A DNA stretch of 64,000 nucleotides, from assembly GCA_012845835.1 (NCBI GenBank), contig JABAKD010000019.1, positions 8,413,346 through 8,477,345 of the forward strand, written 5' to 3'. This stretch comes from Undaria pinnatifida. Taxonomy: Eukaryota; Sar; Phaeophyceae; Laminariales; Alariaceae. Below, piece after piece: positions 60,690 to 64,000 of the stretch. The notes beneath the pieces are model-generated. The model was given only the letters and a program-made list of their open reading frames with translations, had not been told where the DNA came from and ran no database searches. Both the position numbers and the translations under genes were made by a program. Position 1 is the first letter of the stretch, and every line of letters starts with the position of its first letter.

Positions 60690-63600
60690 TGTGCGTCTTA
60701 GTTGGGACGAGCGACACGGCGGGAGAAGGGGTGGAGGGTTGCACCAGTAAAGTGTGTTAGTAGACCGGGCGGGTGTTGAGGCTTAAGTTAACACCAAAAG
60801 TGCACATGAGATGGGAAGATTGGGTGAAAAACAACGCGAAGGGCAAATGCAGCAACGTTTCAGTGTGTTGGCGAGTCAGACGCAAGGGGTTCGGTCATAT
60901 TGTACGGGGAATTCAATGGTTTTGCTCGGAGAGGAGCGTTAACTGGAGAGACCATCTGCCGGAGGGGCTGACAACAAGGACGGTACGGAGTAGGAGGAGG
61001 AGATGTGATGGACCCCGTTTCGATCGAAGTGTTAGAGTAGTTGACGGGGCGGCTTATACTTGATCGTGATAGGGGTTGGTGGGCCGGACAGGAAACACGG
61101 CAAAATAAGCGTCAAGGGTATCTCACCAAAGGTGTACTAAACGATAAAATGCGCGGGGAGTACGGGAGGCACGGTGGGGGGGTGGGGGTGGTCATGATGA
61201 TAAAGTGTGGACTCATGCCGGGAAATGAAGGTTGGTGTCGTCATTCTACGCGTTTCATGAATACTCACCGCCGAAGGGGCTGTGAAGAAGGTGGTGCGGA
61301 GTACGAGGGGGGGAGGAGATCGATCGCATATTGATTTACGACCTTAAGCTGACGGGTATATTGATATCGATTAGATTGCTGTTAGTGATGAGACGGGGGT
61401 CAGGCTGGAGAGGGAGGGAAATCAAAGATGGGGGTGGAAGGATAGCTCACCGAGGAACACGGTGATGACCTGCAAGGAGGGGCCGCGGGGGGGGGAGGGG
61501 GGGGGGGGTCGAGTGGGAGGAGGAGCATTGCTGATACGGGTGTCGAGGACCAATTAAGTTATAGAAGGAGTTATTGCCTTCATACCAAGCACGTGGCGGG
61601 GAGGATGGAGGAACTTCGAAACGGCGGGTACCCATGAGGAGGTCAGCCAGAAGCATTGGAGGCACAGCAAGGAGGTGGTTCCTTGTCAGAGTACGTACGG
61701 ACGTGAACCAGGCAGGAAGCAGGGTCGCCGAAATGACGACGGAGACTCAGCGCTAACAAAAAACTGGAGAAACATGGATCGCTCTCACTAGCGACGTATA
61801 GAGGCTACGGCGCAGCGCGTTTAAAGCAGGCGTAACGCGAAGAGTAGTCGTGAGCGAGCTGACATCCAGATCAGTAGCCCACGATTGAAGACCGGATGAG
61901 GAAACGGGAAGGAGACAGGAGGGGGGGGGGGTCGTTGGGGAGCTTAGACATTCACGACGGATGAAACTCCATAAACGGTTGGTGGCGCGAATGGAGTGTA
62001 GGTAACAAGGGGTGTATGGGAACGTGGAGCAATGAAGAGTGTAGTCACGCACGTATTGCAGGTGAAGTGGAACGGGGGCACACAGGGAATTGCTCGAAAC
62101 ATAGTTGTAGGGCGAGAAGATTGACAGACTGCAGCGGAGCAGTAGAGGGGAAGCCGGTCAGATGTAAAACGTACTAGGGATACTGCGAGTCGATGAGATT
62201 TCGCCGAGGGAGGAGACCTGCTCCTGTTGGAGGAGCCGTCGAGGGGGGAGGAACGACACGCAAGGTGGGATAGGCCAGGGGAGATATACAACGTGATGGT
62301 GGCGGTAAGATGGGCGGCATAGCTTAGGACCGATGTTTCGACAATAGAGGTTGAAGCCGAGTAATTAAATGTTCGGGCGGGTATCGCGGGGTGTAGCGAA
62401 ATGGACCACGAAAGCGGAGACTGTTGGAGACAGTAGCTCAAACATATTGGGCTGAGGAGTTTGACGCGGAATCGGGAAGGGACCAGGGAGGACATCGCGT
62501 GTGGTGGGTATATACCGGGAATGCGGGTGGAGAGAAATACCGGGGAGTGGGAGCGCGCGGGGTGACGGAGGGGCGGGCATGTTGTCGTGATGGAAAACAC
62601 GCTGCAGCACAAAGTGGAAACCCCAACTTGTTTTGATTATTGCTCCGTCGAAGGTGTTGAATAACACAGCGACGCTTAGGGTGTACCAGGGCTAAGCAGA
62701 TTCCTTTGCCTCACTCCTACCTAGCCTGCATACCGTACCAGGGCTTAGCAGATGCCGTTTCTCTGCCCCTATATACATCTTTGGGGGGGGGGCATGTTGC
62801 GTTCGCAGGCTTTGACCCCGATTATTTGGTGCCGTGGCCTCGACGGGCCTTTTCCAGTGAACTCGGATCTTGCGTCTTATCCTCCACCGAATATGTTTTT
62901 AAGTGGAAGTCTTGTCACTTCCTTTGTCTGCGTTATGTTACATTCGTGGCGTTATCGCAGGCAGTATCACGGCTCCTACACACGAGTAATCTACTACCGC
63001 ATAGCTCATTGGGGGGCGGTTGGTACACTTACGGGCAGTGAAATGTTGGCGGCGGTGGTTATACTAACTGAGGTTATACTCACTGGCGGTGAAGTTCCCT
63101 CCCTGGCGGGGCTGAGGGGACGTCTGCAGGGATCCCTTGCATAATTGACGGGTTGAGCATCCCTCCTCTTTCCGCACTCGGTACCTTAGATACAGGGCCG
63201 GGGCAGTACAGGCCGCTATCACATCCCTCCTTGCGTCTGTAGAAATATACTCAGAAAAACCTCGTGTTGGGTGCGCCCTATGGTATTGAGCTGATTCGTG
63301 GTCCTTGATTGTTCAATCTGTCAATAGGCGCTGTGCCACTCCTCAGCCGTTCGTGTTTCTCTCGATTCCACTACACGCGAACTTCCAAACCAACGTAGCC
63401 GCACGAGAAATACAATTGCAACCAAGGCCTCCCCGGGGCATCCCTTAGCACTCTGGCCACTGCAAAACTGCTCCCAGTCGAATGCCAAGCACTTTGCCCC
63501 CGAACATGTGGATGCCGTTCTAACGGGAATACAGTACTGTACACCGTTTGCGGCCATGGTTTGGCGACATAAACAACGACAAGCGCCGGCTTACAGGCCT

Positions 63601-64000
63601 CAATGAAGCGCGTATGGCAGTGCGAATATCGAAGTAGTGCTAATCGCAGGAGTACTGCGTGCACGTGGTACACCCCATTGCATTGCAGCAGGGCACATCG
63701 TTTACTTTCCTCGGCGGTTTGGGCTCTTTCGTGTGGGCGGCGACGATGCAACCGTCATGTTTTTCGATGTATTTTCCCTCTGAGGTCCCCCCAAGACGGT
63801 GGTATGTACGAGTACGTCTCAGGAGCGTCGATGGGTATTTGCTCGACGTGGTCGATGGTGTATTCATGTTTTTGTGTACGAGGTATTTTCCCTCTGAAGG
63901 AAGCCCCAAGAGGGTTTAAATGTCCAAGCTGCGTCGATATAGTAGGTACCAGGGATTGTTTTGCTTCGTGTGGCCGAGGGTGAAATTATCGTCCTTGTTA
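60690..64000. other. Region without recognised genes
   Basis: G/A-rich sequence to ~62,650 leaves the minus strand open for up to 222 codons (61,944-62,612) with Ser/Pro/Thr-rich, domain-free translations. From 62,660 on there are short repeats: TACCAGGGCTTAGCAGAT-type at 62,685 and 62,738, and GTATTTTCCCTCTGA at 63,771 and 63,883. No exon, transposase or RNA gene was identified. Confidence 0.4.

Noticed and set aside
61944-62612. 222-codon minus-strand frame
   Set aside because: Ser/Pro/Thr-rich with no motif, overlapped by other open frames on both strands. The region is G/A-rich on the plus strand, which removes stops.

Overview
This window is eukaryotic nuclear DNA, most likely from a photosynthetic stramenopile, and a brown alga fits best. 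Three things point there. Two intron-rich genes can be assembled exon by exon with matching phases. Their proteins begin with signal-peptide-like presequences, one with the A|F junction used for plastid import through a complex plastid. The introns are long and filled with repeats. The clade call is inference; nothing in the window names the species.

Layout. (1) 1-8.6 kb is almost entirely one 7.9-kb hAT-type DNA transposon (704-8626). It has 8-bp target duplications, 41-bp subterminal repeats, a BED-zinc-finger-like exon, a pair of ~335-bp direct repeats and an unassigned 215-codon ORF. (2) 8.6-19.7 kb is repeat-dominated: tRNA-derived SINEs, a 730-bp pentanucleotide array, MITEs, a dispersed repeat cluster, and one convincing orphan exon on the minus strand (15,628-15,724). 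(3) 19,765-40,757 (+) is a complete seven-exon gene for a 406-aa plastid-type RsmD rRNA guanine-N2 methyltransferase. Its introns hold nested transposons and private tandem arrays. (4) 40.8-43.7 kb is the gap between two converging genes, with a MITE, a LINE reverse-transcriptase fragment and short repeats. (5) 43,706-55,064 (-) is a complete ten-exon gene for a 470-aa YheT/EMB8-type alpha/beta hydrolase with an intact Ser-Asp-His triad. (6) 55-64 kb holds a minisatellite with hairpin insertions, MITEs and a SINE; no gene could be assembled there.

The most unusual property is a repeated pattern inside the two genes. The 3' ends of several exons, with the 5' splice site and adjoining intron, recur one to five times downstream in the same intron at ~150-390 bp spacing. 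It is clear for hydrolase exons 3, 6 and 7 and RsmD exon 5, and similar copies surround the hydrolase stop codon. Many copies keep a GT at the donor position, so these introns carry decoy 5' splice sites. The other strong signal is a set of three hAT elements whose target duplications can be read directly; two of them share homologous 41-bp subterminal repeats.

All calls come from reading the sequence. Family assignments rest on recognised motifs, not on database searches.
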